Source: Trichormus sp. NMC-1
Lineage (GTDB): Bacteria; Cyanobacteriota; Cyanobacteriia; Cyanobacteriales; Nostocaceae
Direction: 5' to 3'
Assembly: GCF_001858025.1 (NCBI RefSeq)
Contig: NZ_LZQD01000001.1
Location: 636,572 to 700,571, forward strand
Length of the DNA: 64,000 nucleotides
This document shows, piece after piece, positions 18,533 through 28,245 of the stretch (the first letter of the stretch is position 1; every line of letters starts with the position of its first letter). The notes below the pieces were generated by a model. That model did no database searches and was not told the DNA's origin. It saw only the letters and a program-made list of their open reading frames with translations. The translations under genes and the position numbers were made by a program.

Positions 18533-20143
18533 GTGGCGCAGCATCACATCCAGGATATGAATGAAGACAAAATTGAATCAGACATCTACATTGGAAAATT
18601 CTTAAACAACCGTTTTTTAATCAAAAAGTTACTTGGTAAAGGGGGAATGGGTAGAGTTTATCTAGCTGAAGATATTACTAAAGGCGGTATGTTAGTTGCA
18701 GTTAAAATACTCTCTTTAAATATAGCCAATCAGCAGACCGCTCAACGCTTTGGCAGAGAAATTTTTATTGGCGCTCAATTGGGTAAAAAAAGTCCACATA
18801 TTACGAGGGTTTTAACTTACGGTATTACTAATGAAAGAGTGCCATTTTACGTTATGGAATATCTAGGTGGGAAAACTATAAAACAAATTCTTAAACTTGA
18901 AAGTTTAACTATTCCCAAAGTTCTAGAATTTACCCAACAAATTTGCTTAGGATTACATTGCGCTCACCAAGGTGTAACACTAAATGGCAAAATTTATCCG
19001 ATTGTGCATAGAGATATTAAACCAGAAAATATATTCATTAACAATGATGGCAAAAAACCAGAAATAGTCAAAATCCTTGATTTTGGTATTGCCAAATTTT
19101 TAACAGAGAGCAGTGGGATGACAATGACTGAATCTTTTGTAGGTAGTCTACCTTACTCTTCTCCAGAACATATGCAAGGAGAAAAAATATTAGATGGGCG
19201 TTCTGATATTTATAGTTTAGGCGTATTGATGTTTGAAATGCTGACAGGAAAACATCCATTCTCTACAACAAATCACTCTTTTGGCACTTGGTGTAAACTT
19301 CATTGTGTTCAAACTCCACCTACATTTGAACAAGTTAATCCCCTAGTTAAAATTCCTCAAGAATTAGAGCAATTAGTAAGAATCTGTTTAGCAAAAAATG
19401 CTAATGATAGACCTCAGAATGTAGGCGAAATCTTAGATAATTTAGCTAAAATAAAGACTCAACTTGAGCATAATTATATCAGCAGCGATCCTGTTAAATT
19501 AGTACCTTTAACATCAATTTCCGAAAAAGAATGTTGGCAGAAAATTTGGCCTAACAATAAACCAGTTGCCTTAATTTGTTTTCCGCATATTTTACAGACA
19601 GCAAAAGGCAATATAGCTACTTTTTGGGCAATGTTACCTCAAGCTGAAATTATTAAATTTAAAGAAAAAATATATACCACGGAATTTATTAGTAAAATGG
19701 ATAATTACCCAATGGTGTTATGGGTAACAATGCTATATGATGACCAATCTTCACTGATAAGATGGCTATCTTATTACTTAGATTTAAAAGAAATTAGAGA
19801 GGCAAAAATATTACAGACTTTAGCAGGAACAGGCTACTATCATCTGCTATTGTTCACTCTTGAGGAACCTCACAAATGCTTTCATGTTACAACTTTTATA
19901 CTCACGGCTCAACAACGACAAAATCTGGCAGACAACATAAATTTAAGTCATAATTTTGACCAAAAAAATATTTCTCCCAACCAAGCAAAAAGCATTCTCA
20001 AAAAGGAATATGAAAAAATCAAATTAGAAGTTAGCCAAAACCTAAATACACAGGATAAAAAATCAAAAGTTATTTTAAAATCTTGGCTAGTAAAATTATT
20101 TGATTTATTTAAAAAATCATCAGCATCTAGCAAAATAAATTAA
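18533..20143 (+). CDS. Hanks-type Ser/Thr protein kinase with novel C-terminal domain (first of tandem pair)
   Basis: A 536-residue cytosolic Ser/Thr kinase. The kinase domain (about residues 25-310) is complete: GKGGMGRVYLAED glycine loop, VKIL with the ATP Lys at about 58, HRDIKPEN at 159-166, DFG at 183-185, and SSPEHMQG for the P+1 loop. The C-terminal 200 residues, starting near ECWQKIWPNNKP, contain no known domain that I recognise but are shared with the next gene. A Lys/Ser-rich tail follows. GTG at 18533 is one possible start; ATG at 18557, preceded by AGGA, is another. The neighbour follows after 30 bp, so both are likely co-transcribed. Confidence 0.9.
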   Translation: MAQHHIQDMNEDKIESDIYIGKFLNNRFLIKKLLGKGGMGRVYLAEDITKGGMLVAVKILSLNIANQQTAQRFGREIFIGAQLGKKSPHITRVLTYGITNERVPFYVMEYLGGKTIKQILKLESLTIPKVLEFTQQICLGLHCAHQGVTLNGKIYPIVHRDIKPENIFINNDGKKPEIVKILDFGIAKFLTESSGMTMTESFVGSLPYSSPEHMQGEKILDGRSDIYSLGVLMFEMLTGKHPFSTTNHSFGTWCKLHCVQTPPTFEQVNPLVKIPQELEQLVRICLAKNANDRPQNVGEILDNLAKIKTQLEHNYISSDPVKLVPLTSISEKECWQKIWPNNKPVALICFPHILQTAKGNIATFWAMLPQAEIIKFKEKIYTTEFISKMDNYPMVLWVTMLYDDQSSLIRWLSYYLDLKEIREAKILQTLAGTGYYHLLLFTLEEPHKCFHVTTFILTAQQRQNLADNINLSHNFDQKNISPNQAKSILKKEYEKIKLEVSQNLNTQDKKSKVILKSWLVKLFDLFKKSSASSKIN

Positions 20144-20173
20144 TAAAAAATTCCCCATTCCAATTTAGAGGTT

Positions 20174-21691
20174 ATGAAAGTGAACACAAGCCCATTCGCG
20201 TCTCCAGAAAATCAGGAGTTGCTTGCCAACCGTTACCAACTTAAGAAATTAATTGGTAAAGGTGGCATGGGTGAAGTTTTTTTAGCACATGATGTTTTGC
20301 TAGGAGGCACACCTGTTGCCATAAAATTTCTATCCCAGACAGTTACTAACCCTAAAGTACAAGAAAGCTTTAACCGTGAAGCTCTTCTGAGTGCTGCTTT
20401 GAGCCAAAAAAGCATACATATTGTCCGGGCTTATGATTATGGTGTGAGTAAAAGTGGCAAAGCATTTTATGTAATGGAATATTTATCTGGCAAAAGGTTG
20501 AAAGATTTAATTCCCGTACCTCTGCCAATGTTTTTTACTCTAGCACGCCAGATTTGTCTGGGCTTACAGTGCGCTCATAAAGGCATTACTATAGATGGAA
20601 AAATCAATCCACTAGTTCACCGGGATATTAAGCCGGCTAACATCATAGTGATTCCTGATCCGATTTTGGGGCAGTTAGTAAAAATTTTAGACTTTGGTAT
20701 TGCGAAATTTTTAAATTCTGCAAATGCCATTCATACCAAAGGATTTCATGGAACTCTACCATACTGCTCCCCAGAACAATTAGAAGGAGATGAAGTAGAC
20801 AGTCGCTCTGATATTTATAGCCTGGGTGTGATGATGTTTGAAATGTTGGCTGGGCAAAAACCTTGGCAGCCAGAAACTCAATATTTTGGAGCTTGGTATA
20901 AAGCACACAAATTTGAACAACCAAAATCGATTGCTGATGTTAATCCTTATATACAAATACCTCAGCAATTAAATAATTTAATCATGACTTGTTTGGAAAA
21001 AGACATAGGCAATCGCCCGCAAAATATAGCGGAAATTCTGCAAATATTGTCAAAAATAGAACAATCTGCTCACCAAAAACCTTCCCCAAGTTTAGATCAT
21101 CAATCCACCCCTCGTGGTTCATTGAGTTCAGAATTACCAATCACAATTGCACAAACCTGTCGGGAACTTGTGTGGCCTGAAGATAAACCCATTCAGGAAA
21201 TTGTTTTTCCGCAGTTAATAGATACTAAAACAGCCTCTGTCGCTTCTCTGTGGCTGATGTTACCTCAAAAAGAAATTATAAATCGCGCCCACGCCACCCT
21301 TTATAACCAGTTTATCTTTATTACCTCTCCTCACCCGATGTTACTGTGGGTGACAGTCCTTTATAATCAGCCACTCAGCCCCAAGTGGCTACCTTGCTAC
21401 CTAGATATGCAAAATCCTCAAAATCTCAAGCTGGTATCAGCATTAACGGACTATACGTCTTACCCTTTGATTTTCTTTACCCTAGAAAAGCCGCATAGGA
21501 GTGCCAACATTCTCAGCAGTAGCATCGCGCCAACACAGCAACAAAAGTTGAAAAATTGGGTGAAACAAAGTCAGCAACTACCATCTTCTTCTGGTCCCCA
21601 AGTCAGCAAAAAGTTGTTAAAGCAGCAGTATAAGCAGATGCAATCTCAGATATTGCAACACCTGGAATCTCAAGCCCAGAGAGTCGTCTAG
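20174..21691 (+). CDS. Hanks-type Ser/Thr protein kinase with novel C-terminal domain (second of tandem pair)
   Basis: A 505-residue paralogue of the preceding gene. Kinase motifs: GKGGMGEVFLAHD (about 28-40), VAIKFL with Lys51, HRDIKPANI, LDFGIAKFL, and SPEQLEGDEVDSRSDIYSLGV. The last 170 residues (ELVWPEDKPIQEIVFPQ, SLWLMLPQKEII, HPMLLWVTVLYNQ, CYLDM, PLIFFTLEKPH) align end to end with the same region of the first kinase, defining a shared domain (W-P-x(2)-KP, MLP, P-M-x-LWVT-x-LY, YLD, FTLE-x-PH). The linker is Ser/Pro-rich. Tandem duplication is the simplest origin. Phosphorylation targets are unknown. Confidence 0.92.
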   Translation: MKVNTSPFASPENQELLANRYQLKKLIGKGGMGEVFLAHDVLLGGTPVAIKFLSQTVTNPKVQESFNREALLSAALSQKSIHIVRAYDYGVSKSGKAFYVMEYLSGKRLKDLIPVPLPMFFTLARQICLGLQCAHKGITIDGKINPLVHRDIKPANIIVIPDPILGQLVKILDFGIAKFLNSANAIHTKGFHGTLPYCSPEQLEGDEVDSRSDIYSLGVMMFEMLAGQKPWQPETQYFGAWYKAHKFEQPKSIADVNPYIQIPQQLNNLIMTCLEKDIGNRPQNIAEILQILSKIEQSAHQKPSPSLDHQSTPRGSLSSELPITIAQTCRELVWPEDKPIQEIVFPQLIDTKTASVASLWLMLPQKEIINRAHATLYNQFIFITSPHPMLLWVTVLYNQPLSPKWLPCYLDMQNPQNLKLVSALTDYTSYPLIFFTLEKPHRSANILSSSIAPTQQQKLKNWVKQSQQLPSSSGPQVSKKLLKQQYKQMQSQILQHLESQAQRVV

Positions 21692-21805
21692 AGCAATTTT
21701 TGGTGTGAAACAGACCCAGAGATAGAAAAAACATCAATATTTTTGCTCCCAACTACTTGACAAATAGAAAAAAAAAAGCAATACTAATAAAGTTGCTAAA
21801 CACAA

Positions 21806-21879
21806 GGGACTGTAGTTCAATTGGTTAGAGCACCGCCCTGTCACGGCGGAAGTTGCGGGTTCGAGCCCCGTCAGTCCCG
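21806..21879 (+). tRNA. tRNA-Asp (GTC)
   Basis: 74-nt cloverleaf. Acceptor stem GGGACTG/CAGTCCC, anticodon loop CTGTCAC with GTC anticodon, T arm with GGTTCGAGCC. CCA is not encoded. It lies between the kinase pair and gltX. Confidence 0.95.
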
Positions 21880-22027
21880 TTCTCAAGTGCTGAGTCATGA
21901 GTACTAAGTGCTGAATTTAGATGATTTTGAGTTAATCAAAAAGATTTTAATGGATGAATGGTTTTAAACCAGGACTCAGTATTCAGAACTCAGCACCTGT
22001 TTTGCTTTGTGAAAGAGAGAATTAACT

Positions 22028-23464
22028 GTGACCGTTAGAGTCCGTATTGCTCCAAGTCCAACTGGAAATTTACATATTGGTACAGCCAGAACTGCTGTAT
22101 TCAATTATCTGTTTGCCCGTCACCACGGCGGCAAGTTTATTCTGCGAATTGAAGATACAGATTTAGAGCGATCGCGCCCTGAATATACTGATAATATTCT
22201 GTCAGGTCTGCGCTGGCTAGGATTGAACTGGGATGAAGGTCCATTTTTCCAATCTCAAAGGCTGGATCTTTACCAAGCCGCAGTCGAAAAACTTCTAGAA
22301 CAGGGATTAGCCTATCGTTGCTACACCACATCTGAAGAACTAGAGGCTTTGCGAGAAGCGCAAAAAGCTAGAAACGAAGCTCCCCGCTATGACAATCGTC
22401 ACCGTAACCTCACCCCAGAACAACGCGCCGCATTTGAAGCGGAAGGACGTTCTTCGGTGATTCGTTTTCAAATTGACGACGGACGAGAAATTGTCTGGAA
22501 TGATTTAGTCCGGGGTAAAATGAGTTGGCGTGGCAGTGACTTGGGTGGTGATATGGTCATCGCTCGCGCCTCCGCCGAAGGTGTTGGTCAACCACTGTAT
22601 AACTTTGTTGTCGTGGTAGATGACATTGATATGCAAATTACCCATGTGATTCGTGGTGAAGACCATATAGCTAACACCGCTAAACAGATTTTGTTGTATG
22701 AAGCTTTAGGCGCTCAAATTCCCGAATTTGCCCATACACCGCTGATTTTGAATCAAGAAGGGCGCAAACTTTCCAAACGGGATGGAGTGACTTCTATTTC
22801 CGATTTTCAGCAAATGGGTTTTACTGCTGAAGGTTTGGTTAATTATATGACCTTGTTGGGTTGGTCGGCTCCAGATTCAACTCAAGAAATCTTTACTTTG
22901 GAAGCAGCAGCCAAAGAATTTACCTTTGAGCGCGTCAATAGAGCCGGTGCTAAATTTGACTGGGACAAACTGGATTGGTTGAATAGCCAATACCTCCATA
23001 GTACGCCAGTAGATAAACTCACCGATTTGCTCATACCTTTTTGGGAAACCGCTGGATATACATTTTCTGGTGGTAGAGAGCGTCCTTGGTTAGAGCAACT
23101 AGCAGGTTTAATTGGTGCTAGTTTGACTCGGTTGGTAGATGCTGTAGCCATGAGCAAAATGTTTTTTATAGAGGCAGTAGAATTTAGCTCAGAAGGCTCT
23201 GCTCAACTTCAGCAAGAAGGAGTGAAAGCTACACTTCAAGGTATTCTCACAGCTTTAGAAAATCAGCCTCAACTGTCAGCAGATACCGCCCAAGAAATAA
23301 TTAAGCAAGTGGTGAAAGAGCAAAAAGTCAAAAAAGGCTTAGTTATGCGATCGCTCCGAGCCGCTTTAACAGGAGATGTACATGGACCAGATCTCATCCA
23401 ATCATGGCTGTTACTGAATCAGATTGGTTTAGATAAACAACGCTTAAATCAAGCCATAATTTAG
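22028..23464 (+). CDS. gltX: Glutamyl-tRNA synthetase
   Basis: Class I aminoacyl-tRNA synthetase that charges tRNA-Glu, also the entry to tetrapyrrole synthesis in cyanobacteria. HIGH signature at residues 9-20 ([12 protein letters not shown]) and KMSKS variant KLSKRDG near residue 250; the C-terminal anticodon-binding helical domain is present. Length 478 aa is normal, and this copy looks intact. Nucleotides 22553-22935 (about codons 176-303, from [10 protein letters not shown] to the ERV before NRAG) recur without a mismatch inside ftsH at 25045-25427. Immediate downstream DNA is a heptamer array. Confidence 0.97.
   Translation: MTVRVRIAPSPTGNLHIGTARTAVFNYLFARHHGGKFILRIEDTDLERSRPEYTDNILSGLRWLGLNWDEGPFFQSQRLDLYQAAVEKLLEQGLAYRCYTTSEELEALREAQKARNEAPRYDNRHRNLTPEQRAAFEAEGRSSVIRFQIDDGREIVWNDLVRGKMSWRGSDLGGDMVIARASAEGVGQPLYNFVVVVDDIDMQITHVIRGEDHIANTAKQILLYEALGAQIPEFAHTPLILNQEGRKLSKRDGVTSISDFQQMGFTAEGLVNYMTLLGWSAPDSTQEIFTLEAAAKEFTFERVNRAGAKFDWDKLDWLNSQYLHSTPVDKLTDLLIPFWETAGYTFSGGRERPWLEQLAGLIGASLTRLVDAVAMSKMFFIEAVEFSSEGSAQLQQEGVKATLQGILTALENQPQLSADTAQEIIKQVVKEQKVKKGLVMRSLRAALTGDVHGPDLIQSWLLLNQIGLDKQRLNQAII
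22553..22935 (+). repeat. 383-bp duplicated segment, source copy in gltX
   Basis: Internal part of gltX that is identical, as far as I can compare base by base, to 25045-25427 in ftsH, in the same orientation and 2492 bp apart. Here it is in its natural reading frame. Confidence 0.95.
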
Positions 23465-23470
23465 GGGGCA

Positions 23471-23533
23471 GGTGATAGGTGACAGGTGATAGGTGATAGG
23501 TGATAGGTGATAGGTGATGGGTGATGGGTGATA
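23471..23533. repeat. STRR array, GGTGATA x9
   Basis: Nine tandem 7-bp units (GGTGATA with GGTGACA and GGTGATG variants), a few bases after the gltX stop. It is followed by C-rich CTCCCCATCTCCCC and CACCGCGTCACCGC runs to about 23665. Confidence 0.85.
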
Positions 23534-23726
23534 GAAGGCAGGGAGTAGGGAGCAGGGGGCAAGTAATTCTTAATTATCTCCCCGCGTCTCCCCATCTCCC
23601 CATCTCCCCATCTCCGCGTCACCGCGTCACCGCGTCACCCCATCACCCCACCTCCCCACCTCCGACATGGGGAACTTGGTATGTAAAATTCATGTCTTTA
23701 AAAATACTTAAAATGAATGTAATATA

Positions 23727-24215
23727 ATGCCGACTAAAGCGCTCAATATCATAAGATTATCGTTGATGATAGTTACGGTCTGTATTACATCCGTAATTCA
23801 TAATATTGTTGATGCTGAAGAATCGCCACCAATTTTTGGGGATATCACTATTAATCGCCAATTTTCCCCAGATCCTTTGAAAGTGAGGGGAATGAGTGGT
23901 GGCTCAGTTAAAGCAACTGAAGTGGGTGCAAAAGAAACCCCCACCGGACCATGTGCAGGATTTGTAGATAAAGCCCCAGACCATACTCTCAAGTTAACAA
24001 GTAAATTTGACTACCTAAAACTGCAAGTAGAAAGTCCGAGGGACACCACAATAATTATTAAGGGGCCAGGTGGTATTTGGTGCAATGATGACTTTGACGG
24101 TAAAAATCCTGGCATTGTTGGTGAATGGCTCAAGGGAACCTACAAAATTTGGGTCGGTTCCTACGAAAAAGGCAAATATCTACCATACACTTTAAAAATT
24201 ACAGAAGTTAAGTAG
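23727..24215 (+). CDS. Exported protein, pre-peptidase C-terminal-like
   Basis: A 162-residue protein with an N-terminal hydrophobic segment (LSLMIVTVCITSVIHNIVDAEE) that looks like a signal peptide or anchor. The mature part contains PCAGFVDKAPDHTLKLTSKFDYLKLQVESPRDTTIIIKGPGGIWCNDDFDGKNPGIVGEWLKGTYKIWVGSY. This beta-sandwich pattern is typical of pre-peptidase C-terminal-like domains (T-I-I-I-K-G-P, W-C-N-D-D). Two Cys may form a disulfide. Role unknown; similar small exported proteins are common in cyanobacteria. Confidence 0.7.
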   Translation: MPTKALNIIRLSLMIVTVCITSVIHNIVDAEESPPIFGDITINRQFSPDPLKVRGMSGGSVKATEVGAKETPTGPCAGFVDKAPDHTLKLTSKFDYLKLQVESPRDTTIIIKGPGGIWCNDDFDGKNPGIVGEWLKGTYKIWVGSYEKGKYLPYTLKITEVK

Positions 24216-24476
24216 GTCAAGGGTTGTGCGAGTTTTGAGGACACGGAAGGGATAGTAAAAGAATTCACCGTGTCTTGTTGATCATGTATTTGTATTAAAA
24301 TGAGAATTAAGTTAACTTTAATTAAGATTTTTGATAAGCGTTATGGATTTGCCGTAGAGCCTTAAGAGCTTAGAGGTAATACCTGAACGGTGACTCAGAT
24401 ATCCAATTAAACAAAATGGATTTATAAACATCCGTTACAAAGATAAGTCGTACTGGCATTTAGAGGTAAATTAAAG

Positions 24477-26609
24477 ATGAAATTCTCTTGGAGAGTCGTA
24501 GCACTCTGGTCATTGCTGGCTTTGGTAATTGGCTTTTTCTTCTGGCAAGGGGCCTTTGCAGGCGCTCCCGTAGATGCAAGCAAGAATGCAGCTAATACTC
24601 GCATGACCTATGGTCGCTTTTTGGAATACTTAGACGCTGATCGTGTTACCAATGTTGATCTATATGATGGTGGTAGAACAGCGATTATCGAAGCTAATGA
24701 CCAAGATATCGAAAACCGCATTCAACGCTGGCGGGTAGATTTACCTACTAATGCGCCTGAGTTAATTAATAAACTCAAAGAACACAAAGTCAGTTTTGAC
24801 GCTCATCCTATGCGGAATGATGGCGCAATCTGGGGCTTATTGGGTAATCTTGTATTCCCAGTTTTGTTGATTACTGGTTTGTTCTTTTTGTTCCGTCGCT
24901 CCAACAATCTTCCTGGTGGCCCTGGACAAGCGATGAATTTCGGCAAATCCCGCGCTCGGTTCCAAATGGAAGCGAAAACAGGGGTAAAATTTGACGATGT
25001 AGCGGGGATTGAAGAAGCGAAAGAAGAACTCCAAGAAGTTGTGAATGGTCATCGCTCGCGCCTCCGCCGAAGGTGTTGGTCAACCACTGTATAACTTTGT
25101 TGTCGTGGTAGATGACATTGATATGCAAATTACCCATGTGATTCGTGGTGAAGACCATATAGCTAACACCGCTAAACAGATTTTGTTGTATGAAGCTTTA
25201 GGCGCTCAAATTCCCGAATTTGCCCATACACCGCTGATTTTGAATCAAGAAGGGCGCAAACTTTCCAAACGGGATGGAGTGACTTCTATTTCCGATTTTC
25301 AGCAAATGGGTTTTACTGCTGAAGGTTTGGTTAATTATATGACCTTGTTGGGTTGGTCGGCTCCAGATTCAACTCAAGAAATCTTTACTTTGGAAGCAGC
25401 AGCCAAAGAATTTACCTTTGAGCGCGTTCAATCTCTGGTTCCGAATTCGTGGAAATGTTTGTGGGTGTGGGTGCTTCCCGTGTCCGCGACTTGTTCAAGA
25501 AAGCCAAAGATAACGCTCCTTGTATCATCTTTATTGATGAAATCGACGCGGTAGGTAGACAACGGGGTGCAGGTATTGGTGGTGGTAACGATGAGAGAGA
25601 ACAAACTCTCAACCAACTGCTGACCGAAATGGATGGTTTTGAAGGTAACACAGGCATTATTATTATTGCTGCTACCAACCGTCCTGATGTTTTAGACTCC
25701 GCACTTTTACGTCCCGGTCGTTTTGACAGACAAGTAACTGTTGACGCACCTGATATTAAAGGACGTTTGGAAGTTCTACAAGTTCACGCGCGGAACAAGA
25801 AATTAGATGCTAGTGTATCCTTGGATGCGATCGCACGTCGTACTCCTGGATTCACCGGCGCAGATTTAGCTAACCTCCTCAACGAAGCCGCTATTCTCAC
25901 CGCTAGAAGACGTAAAGAAGCCATTACCCTCCTAGAAATCGATGATGCTGTGGATCGGGTAGTTGCTGGTATGGAAGGTACTCCCTTGGTAGACAGCAAG
26001 AGTAAACGCTTGATTGCTTACCATGAAATCGGACACGCTTTGGTGGGTACTTTGTTAAAAGACCATGACCCAGTACAAAAAGTGACTCTGATTCCCAGAG
26101 GACAAGCACAGGGTTTAACTTGGTTTATGCCCAACGAAGAACAAGGTTTAATTTCTCGTTCTCAACTCAAAGCCAGAATTACTGGTGCTTTGGGTGGTCG
26201 TGCTGCTGAAGAGGTAATCTTTGGCCCAGCGGAAGTTACCACTGGTGCTGGTGGAGACTTGCAGCAGTTGTCAGGAATGGCACGACAAATGGTAACAAGG
26301 TTTGGGATGTCTGATTTGGGGCCTCTTTCACTGGAAAGCCAACAGGGTGAAGTGTTCCTTGGTCGTGACTGGACAACACGTTCTGAGTATTCTGAATCGA
26401 TTGCTTGCCGCATTGATGCTCAAGTCAGAGCGATCGCAGAAGAGTGTTACGATAACGCTAAAAAGATTATCCGTGAACATCGCAGTGTCACAGATCGTTT
26501 GGTAGATTTGTTGATTGAAAAAGAAACCATTGACGGTGAAGAGTTCCGTCAAATTGTCGCTGAGTACACTGTTGTTCCTGATAAGTCACAGTTTGTACCG
26601 CAACTGTAA
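24477..26609 (+). pseudogene. ftsH: FtsH2-type zinc protease gene, disrupted by a gltX segment
   Basis: A membrane AAA+ zinc metalloprotease gene of the FtsH2 (Synechocystis slr0228) type, the enzyme that degrades damaged D1 in photosystem II. The 5' part (24477-25044) encodes two membrane segments and the sequence to GIEEAKEELQEVV. The 3' part (25428-26609) resumes at [23 protein letters not shown] and holds Walker B ([13 protein letters not shown]), the SRH ([19 protein letters not shown]) and the zinc site HEIGH. Between them 383 bp of gltX replace the about 46 codons of TFLKxPERF...GPPGTGKT...GVPFF, so Walker A is absent. The first part stops at 25094 after 16 foreign codons. As written, the gene is dead. 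Confidence 0.9.
25045..25427 (+). repeat. 383-bp gltX copy inside ftsH
   Basis: Identical to 22553-22935. Left edge: ftsH GAAGTTGTGA then ATGGTCATCG; right edge: GAGCGCGT then TCAATCTCTGG, where ftsH resumes. A few shared bases (GTGA on the left, TCAAT on the right) surround the junctions. It is a replacement, not a pure insertion, because about 138 bp of ftsH are missing. Confidence 0.95.
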
Positions 26610-26788
26610 GGGTTTTAGTTAGATATGAAATTGATGGGGATGGTGTAAACTGTCCCTATTTTTTTATGAAGTAATTAACCGCTCAAGACGCAGAGGACGC
26701 AGAGAATTTATATCCGTAGGTTGAACCCAACAAAATAAATCAATGTTAATGGTTATAATTATAGAAAAATGGTAACAGGGTAAGAAAT

Positions 26789-27121
26789 ATGATCCAAATT
26801 ATTCTGGATTCAGAACAAGAAAAGTTATTGGAGGAACAGTTAAAAACTGGTAAATATAGAACACCCAATGAAGTGATTACCCATGCTTTAAAAATTTTAG
26901 CCCAAAGGCAGCATCTCAATCAAGAAAGTCAAAGAATTGCAATTCTCTCAGGAGAACCAGCACAAAAACTACTAGAGGAAAAAATTAAAATGATGGAGGA
27001 AATAAAGAAGAATTATCAACCAGATCCGCACAGACAAAAATTAGCTGAAGAATTTAGCCAATTATGTCAAGAAACCCAGGAATTACACGCTGATAATCCT
27101 TTAAGTGATGAAGAAATATAG
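26789..27121 (+). CDS. ParD-like ribbon-helix-helix antitoxin
   Basis: A 110-residue protein whose first 45 residues (MIQIILDSEQEKLLEEQLKTGKYRTPNEVITHALKIL) fit the ParD/CopG-type antitoxin pattern: a short strand, then two helices with the GKY-x-T-x-NEVI turn. The remaining 60 residues are charged and helical (coiled-coil-like), longer than standard ParD. No ParE/RelE toxin follows. Instead the next frame overlaps by 14 bp and encodes a DNA-specificity domain. It could be a free-standing regulator or a relic of a toxin-antitoxin pair. Confidence 0.65.
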   Translation: MIQIILDSEQEKLLEEQLKTGKYRTPNEVITHALKILAQRQHLNQESQRIAILSGEPAQKLLEEKIKMMEEIKKNYQPDPHRQKLAEEFSQLCQETQELHADNPLSDEEI

Positions 27122-28109
27122 AATTCAAGAATTTATTAAAAATTTAGCTAACCCCAAAATTTCTGATCAAGATATAGCTGATATTTATAAAATCGCAGAT
27201 TCTTCTAATTGGAACTTTTTTAAATCCCGATTATTAATTGTTCAAAATGGAATTCAAAATAATCTAATTCAACCGATATATTATAGACCATTCGATATAA
27301 GATTTACCTATTTTCATAGTATTCTTAGAAGAATGCAAGAAAAAGTTTTAACAAATTTAATTCAGGATAACCTGGGACTATTAGCAATGAGACAAGTAGC
27401 TTCAGGAGATAATCAATATACACATTTTATGGTTTGTAATCAAATAGTTGATAATCGTAGTTTTTTTAGTAATAGAGGTAGGCCAAGTGTTTTCCCTCTC
27501 TACACTTATCCAAATACAGAAAATAACCAAACTAATCTTTTCCTAGAAAAAACTCCTAACTTATCTCCAAAATTCTTAGAAGTTATCAAAAACAAACTTG
27601 GTAAAATACCAACACCAGAACAAATATTTTACTATGCTTATTCTATTTTTCACAGTCCTACCTATCGCACTAGATACGCTGAATTTCTAAAAATAGATTT
27701 TCCTCGTCTTCCCTTAACCAGTAATCAAAAACTATTTAATTCTTTAGCTATAAAAGGAGAAGAATTAGTTAATTTACATTTAATGAAATCTGAGACACTC
27801 GATAATTTAATTACAACCTATCAACAAATAGGAGAAAATCAAATTACCGAAGTTACTTATAATTCAGAATTGCAAAGAGTTTATATCAATAAACAGAATT
27901 ATTTTACAGATATTCCTCAGCACATCTGGGAATTTAAAATAGGTGGATATCAAGTATTAGATAAATGGTTAAAAGATAGAAAAAATGCCAATCGTGGATT
28001 ATCTGAAGAGGAAATTATTCATTATCAAAAAATCGTTGTTGCTTTAACAGAGACATTGCGGTTAATGCAGGAAATTGATAGTTTAATTCCTGGTTTTCCA
28101 ATAGAGTAA
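27108..28109 (+). CDS. Stand-alone Type ISP restriction-modification specificity domain (likely truncated)
   Basis: A 333-residue protein that corresponds to the C-terminal target-recognition region of Type ISP (LlaGI-like) single-chain restriction enzymes. Diagnostic parts are ISDQDIADIYKIADSSNWNF, IQPIYYRPFDIRFTYFH, LGLLAMRQV, HFMVCNQIVDNRSF and FYYAYSIFHSPTYRTRYAEFLKIDFPRLPL. The helicase, nuclease and methylase parts, which normally precede it (over 700 residues), are absent, and no such sequence lies upstream. A GTG 3 bp earlier (27105) is an alternative start. The start overlaps the ParD-like gene. I infer a deletion product, though the frame itself is unbroken. Confidence 0.75.
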   Translation: MKKYRIQEFIKNLANPKISDQDIADIYKIADSSNWNFFKSRLLIVQNGIQNNLIQPIYYRPFDIRFTYFHSILRRMQEKVLTNLIQDNLGLLAMRQVASGDNQYTHFMVCNQIVDNRSFFSNRGRPSVFPLYTYPNTENNQTNLFLEKTPNLSPKFLEVIKNKLGKIPTPEQIFYYAYSIFHSPTYRTRYAEFLKIDFPRLPLTSNQKLFNSLAIKGEELVNLHLMKSETLDNLITTYQQIGENQITEVTYNSELQRVYINKQNYFTDIPQHIWEFKIGGYQVLDKWLKDRKNANRGLSEEEIIHYQKIVVALTETLRLMQEIDSLIPGFPIE

Positions 28110-28126
28110 ATATTCATGATAAAATA

Positions 28127-28214
28127 GTAGGTTGGGTTGAGGAACGAAACCCAACACAATCATGAAAATGTTGATCATCAAAATGTTGGGTTTCCTTGCG
28201 TCAACCCAACCTAC
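28127..28214. repeat. Inverted-repeat element, GTAGGTTGGGTTGA family
   Basis: 88 bp with perfect 14-bp ends (GTAGGTTGGGTTGA ... TCAACCCAACCTAC), inner AACCCAACA/TGTTGGGTT pair, and loop GATCATC. Same module as inside 6716-6841. It follows the ISP-domain gene by 17 bp and may act as its terminator. Confidence 0.75.
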
Positions 28215-28245
28215 GCAATTATAAATTTAAAAGTGTATTTGCAAT

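Noticed and set aside
23580-23665. C-rich CTCCCC and CACCGCGTCACCGC tracts as a regulatory element
   Set aside because: Similar tracts recur after several genes (for example 35060-35145, 14810-14845) as simple-sequence filler without conserved structure.
25045-25554. 169-aa frame that looks like a second gltX fragment gene
   Set aside because: It is the copied gltX segment read in its own frame and running into ftsH out of frame; no start signal. Treated as part of the disrupted ftsH.
26789-27121. Complete ParDE toxin-antitoxin system
   Set aside because: Only the antitoxin-like half exists; the following frame is a restriction-modification domain, not a toxin.
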